Counted from the stretch's first letter, positions 1 through 5,865 are shown. The stretch: 6,705 nucleotides of DNA from Acidobacteriota bacterium (GCA_003131705.1 PKUY01000281.1:1649-8353), one strand, 5' to 3'. The notes: generated from the sequence alone by a model not told the origin. Numbers and translations are program-made.

Positions 1-893
1 CGGCCGTGGCTGAACACCAGGTGAATTTGCTGCGAGACATGATCGACCAGCAGCTGCTGATCGAGCGCGCGAAAGACATGGATTTGAACATGGAGACCGA
101 ACTCATCAAACGGCTCGATGACGTGCGCAAGGAAAACAAGCTGACGACCATGGAAGAATTGGAGAAAGCGGTGGAATCGCAGGGGGTGGTCTGGGAGGAC
201 TACAAAACGCAGCTCCGGAACGGCTTGATGACCCAGGAAGTGATCCGCCGCGAAGTGGGCGGGCGCATGGATATTGGCAGCGAAGAAATCAAGAAGTACT
301 ACGAGGAACATAAGCAGGAGTTCAATCGCCCGGAGCAAGTCGCCCTCGCGGAAATATTCCTGAACACCGACGGCAAAAGCCCGGAGGAAATTGCGGCAGT
401 TCGCACCCGCGCGGATGATCTGCACAACCGGCTCGTGAAAGGCGAGGATTTCAGCGCACTCGCGAAACGCTACTCCGAAGGTTCCACGGCGGACGGGAAC
501 GGGGACCTGGGCGAGTTTGAGCGTGGGCAGCTGTCGAAACAGCTCGAGGATGCCGTTTTCACAATGGACAAGGGGCAAATTACCGACGTGATTCAAACCA
601 AGACCGGGTTCGAAATTTTGAAGGTTCTGGACCACTTCCAGGCGGGGCTACAGCCTCTCGACAAGGTCGAACCCGAAATCACCAACGTACTTTATAAGCA
701 GAAGATGGAGCCGGCCATGCGCACGTATCTGGCCCAATTGCGCGAAGAGAGTTACGTCATGGTGAAGCCCGGCTACACCGACACAGCGGCAGTCCCGGGC
801 GCGACGGTGATTCAAGAAGTGGCCCCCACGCCGGACTCGACAACCAAGAAAAAAGACAAGAAGAAGCTCCCCGTTCCCAAAGTCAACGGCTGA
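1..893 (+). CDS. SurA/PpiC-like peptidyl-prolyl cis-trans isomerase, 5' end outside the window
   Basis: Parvulin-type prolyl isomerase and chaperone, expected to be exported and to help outer-membrane or secreted proteins fold. The reading frame is open to the left edge. The first in-window start-like codon (GTG at 6) falls inside the SurA N-terminal chaperone domain, so the true start and any signal peptide lie upstream. Counting from that GTG, residues 1-90 are helical SurA_N-like sequence (LLRDMIDQQLLIERA). A linker of the SEEIKKYYEEHKQEF type follows. A PpiC/rotamase domain spans about 108-211, with the usual ALAKRYSEGSTADGNGDLG and the closing GFEILKVLDH. The C-terminus after about 250 is a Pro/Thr-rich tail ending in a lysine cluster (KKKDKKK), which is not part of the catalytic fold. 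The stop TGA overlaps the next ATG by one base, suggesting translational coupling. Family assignment is firm; whether it is the SurA orthologue or a PrsA/PpiD-like paralogue is not decided. Confidence 0.9.
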   Translation, partial: AVAEHQVNLLRDMIDQQLLIERAKDMDLNMETELIKRLDDVRKENKLTTMEELEKAVESQGVVWEDYKTQLRNGLMTQEVIRREVGGRMDIGSEEIKKYYEEHKQEFNRPEQVALAEIFLNTDGKSPEEIAAVRTRADDLHNRLVKGEDFSALAKRYSEGSTADGNGDLGEFERGQLSKQLEDAVFTMDKGQITDVIQTKTGFEILKVLDHFQAGLQPLDKVEPEITNVLYKQKMEPAMRTYLAQLREESYVMVKPGYTDTAAVPGATVIQEVAPTPDSTTKKKDKKKLPVPKVNG

Positions 894-1879
894 TGAAGTC
901 CCATTTCATTATTGATCTCGCGGATGGACAGGCCATCTCTTCGCTATTCCTCGTTCGCGAGAAGGAAGTGCGCACATCGGCGAAAACGGGGAAGCCCTGG
1001 CTGCAACTCGAGCTCGCCGATCGCACCGGCACAATCTCCGCGAAAATGTGGGACAACTTCGCGTCGCTGGTGAGTACATTCGAGTGCCACGATGTGATTC
1101 AGATCCGCGGCCGCGTGAAACTCTACAACGGGCAGAAGGAACTGACGCTCGATCAGATCATTCCGGCACTCGAAAATGAGTACGAACTCGGCGATTTTTT
1201 GCCGCACACGAAATACGATGTGGAAAAGCTTTATGCCGATTTGCGCGCGGCAATCGCGGGAATGAAAAATCCGGCGCTAAAGCAGTTGCTTACGAGCGTG
1301 GTGGACGATCCCGCAATTGCGCCCCGTCTGAAGCGCGCGCCCGCCGCAATGATCATGCACCATGCGTATCTGGGCGGGCTGCTGGAGCACATGATCAGCC
1401 TGATCGGTTTGGCCGCGGCGGTGGCCAAGCATTACCCCGAGCTCGACGCCGATTTGCTGCTAGCGGGCGTCGTACTGCACGACATCGGAAAGATTGACGA
1501 GCTGTACTACACGCGAGGAATCGGCTATTCGGACGAAGGGCGGCTCCTGGGTCACATCTCGATCGGCGTGGGCATCGTGCGCGACAAAATCAGGGCGATT
1601 CCCGGATTTCCGGTTTCGCTTGCGGTGCTGGTCGAGCACTTGATTCTCAGTCATCACGGCTCGCTCGAGTTTGGATCTCCTTCGCTGCCTCAGACACCCG
1701 AAGCGGTAGCGCTGAACTTCATCGACGACGTCGATTCGAAGATGGCGAGCATGCGCGCCACGCTGGAGACGGCATCAGGCGTCCCGGCAGGAAGCGTCTG
1801 GACGGACCGCAACCCTGCGCTCCGCCGCTCTCTACTTCGCACGAATCAGTTTTTGGGCGATGCCGGACGGAAGAGTTGA
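893..1879 (+). CDS. YhaM-family 3'-5' exoribonuclease (OB-fold plus HD domain)
   Basis: Predicted metal-dependent nuclease of the YhaM type, which degrades RNA (and in some members DNA) from the 3' end in the cytoplasm. The 328 residues are close to the roughly 314 of Bacillus YhaM. Residues about 15-95 form an OB-fold nucleic-acid-binding domain (KTGKPWLQLELADRTGTI, then VIQIRGRVKLYNGQKEL). Residues about 150-285 form an HD domain: MHHAYLGGLLEHM around H156/H157 and H166, the defining HD pair H196-D197 in VLHDIGKI, H221, the pair H254-H255 in LSHHGSLEFGSP, and the closing acidic FIDDVDSKM (D278-D281). All expected metal ligands appear present, so it should be active. The ATG shares its A with the upstream TGA, which fixes the start by coupling. 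Substrate is inferred from the family; other HD hydrolases could look similar, but the OB-HD order and the LSHHG..GSP motif favour YhaM. Confidence 0.9.
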   Translation: MKSHFIIDLADGQAISSLFLVREKEVRTSAKTGKPWLQLELADRTGTISAKMWDNFASLVSTFECHDVIQIRGRVKLYNGQKELTLDQIIPALENEYELGDFLPHTKYDVEKLYADLRAAIAGMKNPALKQLLTSVVDDPAIAPRLKRAPAAMIMHHAYLGGLLEHMISLIGLAAAVAKHYPELDADLLLAGVVLHDIGKIDELYYTRGIGYSDEGRLLGHISIGVGIVRDKIRAIPGFPVSLAVLVEHLILSHHGSLEFGSPSLPQTPEAVALNFIDDVDSKMASMRATLETASGVPAGSVWTDRNPALRRSLLRTNQFLGDAGRKS

Positions 1880-1886
1880 AGATCGG

Positions 1887-2357
1887 ATGAGTCAACTGGT
1901 GAACAATCCGGCAAATGACACGACGACGAAGAGCCGTTCGCCCAGGCACTCGCTTTTGGACCTCGCGCCGCTTGAGCTCGATTGCATGAATACCCTTTGG
2001 CCGATTGGTGAAGCTACCGTTCGCGAAATTCGCGACCGTTTGGCCCCGCGCCGGGCGCGCGCTTACACAACCATTATGACGATCATGGATCGCCTTGCGC
2101 GCAAGGGAATCGTCGAGCGCTGTAAGGCTGGCCGCGCTTACGTCTATCGCCCGCGGCTTAGTGCTGAAGAGGCCAGCACGCAGGCGCTCGCGCAAGTCCT
2201 CGACAATTTTTTCGGCGGTTCAAAGGAAGCATTGCTCGCGCAACTCGGAGTTGCCCCGGGCGCGCGACGCACCGTCGCTGCGGTTCCCGCTGGCTCCTCC
2301 AATGAAAACAAAGCGCAGCCGGAAAGCATTGCGCTTCCCGTCGCAGGATTCGATTAG
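1887..2357 (+). CDS. BlaI/MecI/CopY-type winged-helix transcriptional regulator
   Basis: DNA-binding repressor of the Penicillinase_R family. From the chosen start it is 156 residues. Residues about 24-95 are the winged helix (LDLAPLELDCMNTLWPIGEATVREI), with the recognition helix in AYTTIMTIMDRLARKGI (about 60-75) and the wing in CKAGRAYVYRPRLS. Residues 92-120 are a BlaI-like dimerisation helix region, and the last 35 residues are a poorly conserved Ala/Pro-rich tail. I chose ATG 1887 because a GAAG lies 5 nt upstream and it leaves a 7-nt gap to the upstream gene. An in-frame ATG at 1860 would overlap that gene by 20 bp and has no Shine-Dalgarno sequence. In BlaI and MecI systems a membrane M56 protease (BlaR1/MecR1) releases repression by cleavage, but none is encoded here. 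Targets are unknown. The TAG stop is followed immediately by the dusB ATG. Confidence 0.88.
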   Translation: MSQLVNNPANDTTTKSRSPRHSLLDLAPLELDCMNTLWPIGEATVREIRDRLAPRRARAYTTIMTIMDRLARKGIVERCKAGRAYVYRPRLSAEEASTQALAQVLDNFFGGSKEALLAQLGVAPGARRTVAAVPAGSSNENKAQPESIALPVAGFD

Positions 2358-3347
2358 ATGTTTCCTCCGGAACTCAAAATTCGCAATAGTGTCATCCGTC
2401 CGGCGACGATCCTCGCGCCAATGGCTGGTGTTACGGACACCGTGTTCCGCCGTGTGATTCGTTCGCTCGGCGCCTGCGGACTGATCATGACCGAATTCAC
2501 CAGCGCCGAAGGTTTGACGCGCCAGGCTGCTCGCACGCTTCGCTATCTTTACTTTGGCGAGGATGAGCATCCCATCGCCGGGCAGATTTTTGGCTCCGAT
2601 CCGGCGGTGATGGCTTCGGCTGCGGCTCTCATCGAAGATCTCGGCTTCGATCATTCGGACATCAATCTCGGCTGCCCGGTCAAGAAAGTGGTGAAGTGCG
2701 GGGGCTCCGGCCTGCTGCGCGACCTCACGCATCTGGAAAAACTTCTGCGCGCGGTTCGCGCCGCCGTGCGCATCCCGCTGACGATCAAGATTCGCTCCGG
2801 CTGGGACGAAAACAACATTGTTGCCGTCGATGTGGCGCGCATGGCCGAGCAAATTGGCATTGAGGCAATTGCCGTGCATCCTCGCACGCGCATACAGGGC
2901 TACGCCGGCTTTGCCGATTGGAAGATCATCCGCGCGGTGAAGGAAGCTGTGAGTATTCCCGTGATTGGAAATGGCGATATTCGCGCGCCTCAGGACGCCA
3001 TGCGCATGATCGAAGAGACCGGATGCGACGCGGTGATGATCGGCCGGACGGCATCATCGAATCCTTGGATTTTTCGCCAGATCGCGGACTACATTGCAAC
3101 CGGCCGCTACGACGAACCCACCGAGATGGATCGCTACAACCTGCTCTCCGGATATTTTCGCAGCCTGATCGACGCAGAAATGCCCGACGCGATCGGCAAG
3201 ATGAAGCAGTTCGCCACGTTGTTCACGCACGGGGTGCGCAACGGCGGCGAGCTCCGCCAGCAAGTTCATCACGCGCACACGTCCGCCGAAATCCTCGACC
3301 GCGTGGATTCCTTCTTCTCTCACGCTGCAAGTTCTTCCGCGGACTGA
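2358..3347 (+). CDS. dusB: tRNA-dihydrouridine synthase (DusB/NifR3 type)
   Basis: FMN- and NADPH-dependent enzyme that reduces uridine to dihydrouridine in the D-loop of tRNA. The 329-residue length is normal. A TIM-barrel start APMAGVTD (20-27) is followed by EFTSAEGL and by DINLGCPVKKVVKCGGSGLL with the catalytic Cys at 106. Then come the FMN and tRNA-contact segments IKIRSGW (Lys144), AVHPRTR (His174), IGNGDI (204-208) and VMIGRTASSNPWIF (226 onward). The C-terminal helical domain ends MKQFATLFTHGV...HHAHTSAEIL, as in the DusB group. The ATG directly follows the upstream TAG, and AGGA at 2345-2348 lies 9 nt before it, so translation is probably coupled. All key residues seem intact. The last 28 bp overlap the 3' end of the opposite-strand tautomerase gene. 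The exact uridine modified cannot be read from sequence; DusB is the best subfamily match. Confidence 0.95.
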   Translation: MFPPELKIRNSVIRPATILAPMAGVTDTVFRRVIRSLGACGLIMTEFTSAEGLTRQAARTLRYLYFGEDEHPIAGQIFGSDPAVMASAAALIEDLGFDHSDINLGCPVKKVVKCGGSGLLRDLTHLEKLLRAVRAAVRIPLTIKIRSGWDENNIVAVDVARMAEQIGIEAIAVHPRTRIQGYAGFADWKIIRAVKEAVSIPVIGNGDIRAPQDAMRMIEETGCDAVMIGRTASSNPWIFRQIADYIATGRYDEPTEMDRYNLLSGYFRSLIDAEMPDAIGKMKQFATLFTHGVRNGGELRQQVHHAHTSAEILDRVDSFFSHAASSSAD

Positions 3348-3770
3348 GGTTGGAGGCGGCGTTCCCAGAGTTTTTCTGATGACACTTCGATCTTGTAATT
3401 CAGCGTGTACTCATCTCCAGGCAAACCCCGGAAGCCCCAGTTGTGTTGTGGTGTTTCGAAGATCGTGATTTCGACATCCGGTGGAGAGATATTCAGAATG
3501 CGCTCAAAGCGCTTGAACAAGAGCCGGATTAGCGCTTTCTTTGTTTCGACGCTTCGCCCCTCAAACATACTTAATTCGATGATTGTGTATTTCTCGCTAC
3601 GTCCCGCGGGCCCAAAAAAACTCAGAAGGATCGAGTTGAATGAAACGGCGTGCCCGCTTGTCTTGAGGATACTGCAATGCGTCGACGACGCAGGAATGGA
3701 CGACATCGGATACTGCCTGAACTATCGGACTAAGATGAGCTCGAAGTCCATATATTTTGACTTGCGCCAT
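3320..3770 (-). pseudogene. Tautomerase-family protein, split by a one-base frameshift at a T7 run
   Basis: The two halves of one gene lie in different frames. The 5' half starts at ATG 3768-3770 (MAQVKIYGLRAHLSPI, then VHSCVVDALQYPQDKR) and stops after 57 codons at TAG 3597-3599. The 3' half, in the neighbouring frame, reads EKYTIIELSMFEGRSVETKK, LLFKRFERILNISPPDVEI, FETPQHNWGFRGLPGDE and YTLNYKIEV. This is characteristic of the two-unit Tautomerase_2-like relatives of 4-oxalocrotonate tautomerase. The frames meet at seven T (A7 at 3614-3620 on the plus strand). With one T fewer the join reads SEFFGPAGRSEKYTIIE and the gene is exactly 150 codons including stop, so the insertion is pinpointed. 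It may be a real pseudogene, a sequencing indel, or a slippage site. The residue after Met is Ala, not the Pro-1 base of classical tautomerases. It lies 45 nt after rsmI, probably on the same transcript. Only GGAG, 15 nt before the ATG, resembles a ribosome site. Confidence 0.82.
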
Positions 3771-3815
3771 TTCAGAATTCTAGTACTCCGGTTTCTTCGG
3801 ACACGCGCCGCACGC

Positions 3816-4718
3816 CTACTCGTCGCGAGTGATCAACAATTGCTTGTAGGCTTCCCGGCGCGTTAAACCGCGCTCGCGCGCAGCCTGCTTCAGCGCTGCC
3901 TTGCGGTCCACCTTGAGCTCCCGCATGATTTCGTCCACGCGTCGCGCGAGCGGCACTGCGTTGCCCGCCGTCGCTCCATCGTCGGCGTGCGGCGCGTGTC
4001 CATCCGGCGGGCCGATGAGCAGCGTCATTTCTCCTCGTGGCGGTCTTTTCCTCGCGGAGGCGACCAAGTCTTCGAGGTGACCGCGCACGAATTCCTCGTA
4101 CACCTTCGTGACTTCCCGCGCGATCACAGCCGGGCGGTTGCCGAGAATTTCGAGTGCGTCCTCCAGCGTGTCGAGCAGACGGTGCGGCGCCTCATAGAGC
4201 GCGAGCGTGCGCGGCTCTGAAGCTAGCTCGCGCAGCGCTTTGCGGCGCTCGGTGGGACGCGACGGCAAAAAGCCGGCGAAGACGAATTCCTCGATGGGCA
4301 TTCCGGCAGCCGCAATCGCAGCCAACAGCGCGGATGCCCCCGGCAGCGGCACCACCTGGATTCCATGTCGCAGGCAGAGGCTCACCAGCCTGTAGCCGGG
4401 ATCGGAGATGGTGGGTGTCCCGGCGTCCGTTACCAACGCAACCTTGGCTCCCTGCTCAAGCTCGATGACAATTTCCGGCGCGCGCGTGATCTCGTTGTGC
4501 TCGTGATAGCTGACAAGCCGCTTGGAAATATCGAAGTGTGAAAGCAGCTTAAGAGTCCGGCGCGTGTCCTCACAGGCGATGGCGTCCACCTCTTTCAGCA
4601 CTCGCAACGCCCGGAGCGAGATGTCCTCGAGGTTGCCGATGGGTGTCGACACCACATACAGGCAACCGGCGACGGGGTCGCTCGGCTTCATCTTTTTTGG
4701 TTTTTTCCCGGCCATCAT
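3816..4718 (-). CDS. rsmI: 16S rRNA (cytidine1402-2'-O)-methyltransferase
   Basis: SAM-dependent enzyme that 2'-O-methylates C1402 in the decoding centre of 16S rRNA. It has the tetrapyrrole-methylase fold. Counting from the second ATG (4713-4715), 299 residues show the hallmark segments in order: YVVSTPIGNLEDISLRAL (20-37), DAIACEDTRRTLKLL (44-58), VTDAGTPTISDPG (95-107, SAM-binding), PLPGASALLAA (123-133), FAGFLP (146-151), LYEAPHRLLDTL (173-184), IAREVTKVYEEF (198-209) and RGEMTLLIG (227-235). The C-terminal segment LARRVDEIMREL...RGLTRREAYKQLL is the small helix-turn-helix-like domain typical of RsmI. Upstream in-frame sequence to ATG 4814 is unlike the family, so I start at the tandem ATGATG (4713-4718). 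No strong Shine-Dalgarno sequence precedes either, and ATG 4691 is also possible. The gene is divergent from rpsT and leads into the tautomerase gene. Confidence 0.95.
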   Translation of the reverse strand: MMAGKKPKKMKPSDPVAGCLYVVSTPIGNLEDISLRALRVLKEVDAIACEDTRRTLKLLSHFDISKRLVSYHEHNEITRAPEIVIELEQGAKVALVTDAGTPTISDPGYRLVSLCLRHGIQVVPLPGASALLAAIAAAGMPIEEFVFAGFLPSRPTERRKALRELASEPRTLALYEAPHRLLDTLEDALEILGNRPAVIAREVTKVYEEFVRGHLEDLVASARKRPPRGEMTLLIGPPDGHAPHADDGATAGNAVPLARRVDEIMRELKVDRKAALKQAARERGLTRREAYKQLLITRDE

Positions 4719-4893
4719 GGCACCCAGCTTTCTGTTTCGTGGAACATCGAGCGTAAGCTCTGCGACGCTTCTTTGCAAGGCGCTGTGGGACTTTGCAGGC
4801 AGGCGAAAACGCACGAAGACCGTCTGCGGCGGCTGCGCGCGGAGAATGACCGGCCCCTCAGCGCCAGAGAGCCTATCGAGTTGCGCCGATGCG

Positions 4894-4951
4894 TTATTTG
4901 ATTGTCAAAAAGCGATGCGGCCTTTCGTCTAGATGGCCTTATTTCATTGTC
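4894..4951. repeat. Pair of 13-bp near-identical repeats upstream of rsmI
   Basis: TTATTTGATTGTC (4894-4906) and TTATTTCATTGTC (4939-4951) differ at one base and start 45 bp apart. On the rsmI strand they read GACAATSAAATAA. They sit in the AT-richer part of the rsmI/rpsT gap, about 180-235 bp before the rsmI start, and could be operator sites or part of the promoter area. The left copy contains TTGACA on the minus strand, but I found no good -10 at the right distance. Confidence 0.45.
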
Positions 4952-5021
4952 GAGTAGAGTGGTCCGACTTTCTTTGTTTGTGTGCGTTGCGTCATTTTCT
5001 ACTCGGCACCTATTGTCGAGT
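4946..5021. repeat. 10-bp direct repeat ATTGTCGAGT
   Basis: ATTGTCGAGT occurs at 4946-4955 and again at 5012-5021, 66 bp apart. An 8-mer CGTTGCGT is likewise doubled nearby (4985-4992 and 5025-5032). The first copy overlaps the right member of the 13-bp repeat pair, so the motif core ATTGTC appears three times within about 120 bp. Short repeats like this can arise by chance; the clustering is what makes it worth noting. Confidence 0.4.
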
Positions 5022-5091
5022 GGACGTTGCGTTTGACGCGACGCTGCGGCCGTCGTTTTGGGCGGACAGAACCGAAGGGCTGCATATCGAT

Positions 5092-5120
5092 AAGGCCTAT
5101 TGAGAGGGGCGGCAGGCCTT
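5092..5120. repeat. Short inverted repeat AAGGCCT / AGGCCTT
   Basis: Seven-base arms at 5092-5098 and 5114-5120 flank a 15-nt spacer. Each arm contains the palindrome AGGCCT. There is no adjacent T-run, so it is not a typical terminator. It could be a weak hairpin or a protein site, or chance. Confidence 0.3.
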
Positions 5121-5368
5121 CGCATACGCAGAGTGGCAACACGCGCGTGCGAGGCGGTGCCTCTGCGGCATCTCACGGCTCGCTCGAGTGAAAGGCGCTT
5201 TCGCATTCCTGCTCCTTGCTGGGCGAAGATGCTGTCCCCGACTGACACTAGCACCAAGAGGATTCGGTTTTGTCAAGCGAGTCCTGTGGACTTTTGGCGT
5301 GGGGGAATTCGAGGCGGACGCGGGAGTACTTGCTGCGAGAGAAGCAGCGCATAGGCACGCGCCTCCGG

Positions 5369-5436
5369 CTCCCAGAAACGGGATCTGGGAGGTGACAGCT
5401 CGGATCTTCGGGTCGGAAACTGACCCACGACTCCCA
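5369..5436 (+). promoter_or_regulatory. Perfect 8-bp hairpin with an alternative pairing partner upstream of rpsT
   Basis: CTCCCAGA (5369-5376) and TCTGGGAG (5384-5391) form a perfect 8-bp stem around a 7-nt loop. The right arm continues TGGGAG-GTG (5386-5394), which can instead pair with CAC and CTCCCA (5426-5436, with a 2-nt bulge), enclosing an inner GGGTC/GACCC hairpin (5410-5426). The two pairings are mutually exclusive, as in switch-type leaders. However, the whole element lies before the likely rpsT promoter, so it would be transcribed only from a promoter further upstream. No T-run follows, so it is not an intrinsic terminator. Function is unknown. Confidence 0.4.
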
Positions 5437-5447
5437 AGCGCCTAAAA

Positions 5448-5476
5448 TTGACACGGGCTCGCGTGTCGGATATTCT
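5448..5476 (+). promoter_or_regulatory. Sigma70-type promoter for rpsT
   Basis: A perfect TTGACA -35 (5448-5453) is separated by exactly 17 nt from TATTCT (5471-5476), which matches the -10 consensus at four of six positions. Transcription would start near 5483, giving a leader of about 27 nt before the rpsT ATG. Such a strong site and short leader fit a highly expressed ribosomal protein gene. Confidence 0.8.
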
Positions 5477-5497
5477 GAAGAATCAATAAGGACACGC

Positions 5498-5503
5498 GAG
5501 GAG
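5498..5503 (+). promoter_or_regulatory. Shine-Dalgarno site of rpsT
   Basis: GAGGAG lies 6 nt before ATG 5510. It is the clearest ribosome-binding site in the window and confirms that start codon. Confidence 0.85.
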
Positions 5504-5509
5504 CGCTAG

Positions 5510-5809
5510 ATGGCCCAGGGTAACCCTGTAAAGCATAAGAAGAAGACGAACTCGGTTTTGAAGAACATCCGGCAGACGGAGCGTCGCGCCGCGATCAATC
5601 GCATGAATCGCACCCGCGTCCGCACCGCGATTCGCCGCATGCGCGCTGCGCTCAGCTCGTCGGACGGCGCCGGCGCGGAAAAGCTTGCTTCGGCAACGTT
5701 CTCTGAGCTCGATAAAGCGATCCGCAAGCGCACGCTCTCCGAAAATACGGCCAACCGCTACAAGTCGCGGCTGACGCTTGCATTGAACGCACTCCAAGCG
5801 AAAAAGTAA
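5510..5809 (+). CDS. rpsT: 30S ribosomal protein S20
   Basis: Primary 16S rRNA-binding protein of the small subunit, bound at the foot of the 30S particle. The 99-residue sequence is very basic and helical: an N-terminal Lys-rich stretch (VKHKKKTNSVLKNIRQTERRAAINR), a long middle helix (RTRVRTAIRRMRAAL) and the C-terminal ATFSELDKAIRKRTLSENTANRYKSRLTLALNAL. This last segment matches the S20 pattern of a conserved LDKA, a hydrophobic turn, N-A/T-A and a KSRL ending. The length is slightly above the usual 85-90 because of a longer N-terminus. It has its own strong promoter and Shine-Dalgarno site and appears to be a single-gene transcript, divergent from rsmI and convergent with holA. No frameshift or odd residues were seen. 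Confidence 0.95.
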   Translation: MAQGNPVKHKKKTNSVLKNIRQTERRAAINRMNRTRVRTAIRRMRAALSSSDGAGAEKLASATFSELDKAIRKRTLSENTANRYKSRLTLALNALQAKK

Positions 5810-5837
5810 GTTCCCAAAGTAGCTAGATTTTCTTAGA

Positions 5838-5860
5838 GGCGCTCCGAATGTCGGGGCGCC
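5838..5860. terminator. GC-rich hairpin between convergent rpsT and holA
   Basis: GGCGCTCC (5838-5845) and GGGGCGCC (5853-5860) form an 8-bp stem (one G-U pair) with a 7-nt loop, 28 nt after the rpsT stop and 5 nt after the holA stop. Its position suits a shared bidirectional terminator. There is no U-tract on either strand, so it is not a classical intrinsic terminator and may act only by pausing or by protecting the 3' end. Confidence 0.5.
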
Positions 5861-5865
5861 CAGGG

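Larger units (their letters stand above)
4719..5447. other. Intergenic region of about 730 bp with no convincing gene
   Basis: This stretch separates the divergent rsmI and rpsT. Open frames exist in it on both strands, for example 4715-5257 on the minus strand and 5188-5445 on the plus strand. Their translations are rich in Arg, Ser and Ala, lack recognisable motifs, and have no good ribosome sites, so I treat them as noise from high GC. I see no tRNA (no T-loop GTTCRA consensus in a cloverleaf context), no SRP RNA or RNase P core motif, and no IS ends. The part around 4890-5020 is visibly more AT-rich and carries short near-repeats, consistent with a promoter and regulator-binding region for rsmI. 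The right end carries hairpins. A small RNA or a decayed gene cannot be excluded. Confidence 0.6.

Noticed and set aside
1860..1886. Earlier ATG (1860) as start of the BlaI-type regulator
   Set aside because: It would overlap the upstream gene by 20 bp, has no Shine-Dalgarno site, and adds nine residues not expected in the family. ATG 1887 is preferred but the choice is not proven.
1719..2195. Minus-strand frame of 158 codons
   Set aside because: It is a shadow of the end of the YhaM-like gene and of the BlaI-type gene, both of which have strong domain evidence on the plus strand.
2220..2879. Minus-strand frame of 219 codons opposite dusB
   Set aside because: It is antisense to the well-conserved DusB barrel and has no recognisable domain.
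3405..3866. Plus-strand frame of 153 codons
   Set aside because: It lies antisense to the tautomerase gene and the rsmI end. The minus strand has clear family motifs across the same bases.
4719..4814. ATG 4814 as start of rsmI
   Set aside because: The added 32 residues do not resemble RsmI N-termini, which begin shortly before the YVVSTPIGNLED motif.
4715..5257. Minus-strand open frame of 180 codons upstream of and overlapping the rsmI start
   Set aside because: It runs through the rsmI upstream region, is dominated by Arg and Ser, has no family motif, and no ribosome site is seen at its ATG. It is best explained as chance in GC-rich DNA.
5401..5436. Possible riboswitch or intrinsic attenuator of rpsT
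   Set aside because: The structures lie before the likely transcription start and lack a U-tract, and I do not recognise a known riboswitch core. It is kept only as a structural observation.
5188..5445. Plus-strand frame with a signal-peptide-like start (MKGAFAFLLLAG) before rpsT
   Set aside because: The hydrophobic run is very short and is followed by Arg-Arg-Cys-Cys and unstructured sequence. No Shine-Dalgarno site precedes the GTG, and the frame runs almost into the rpsT promoter.
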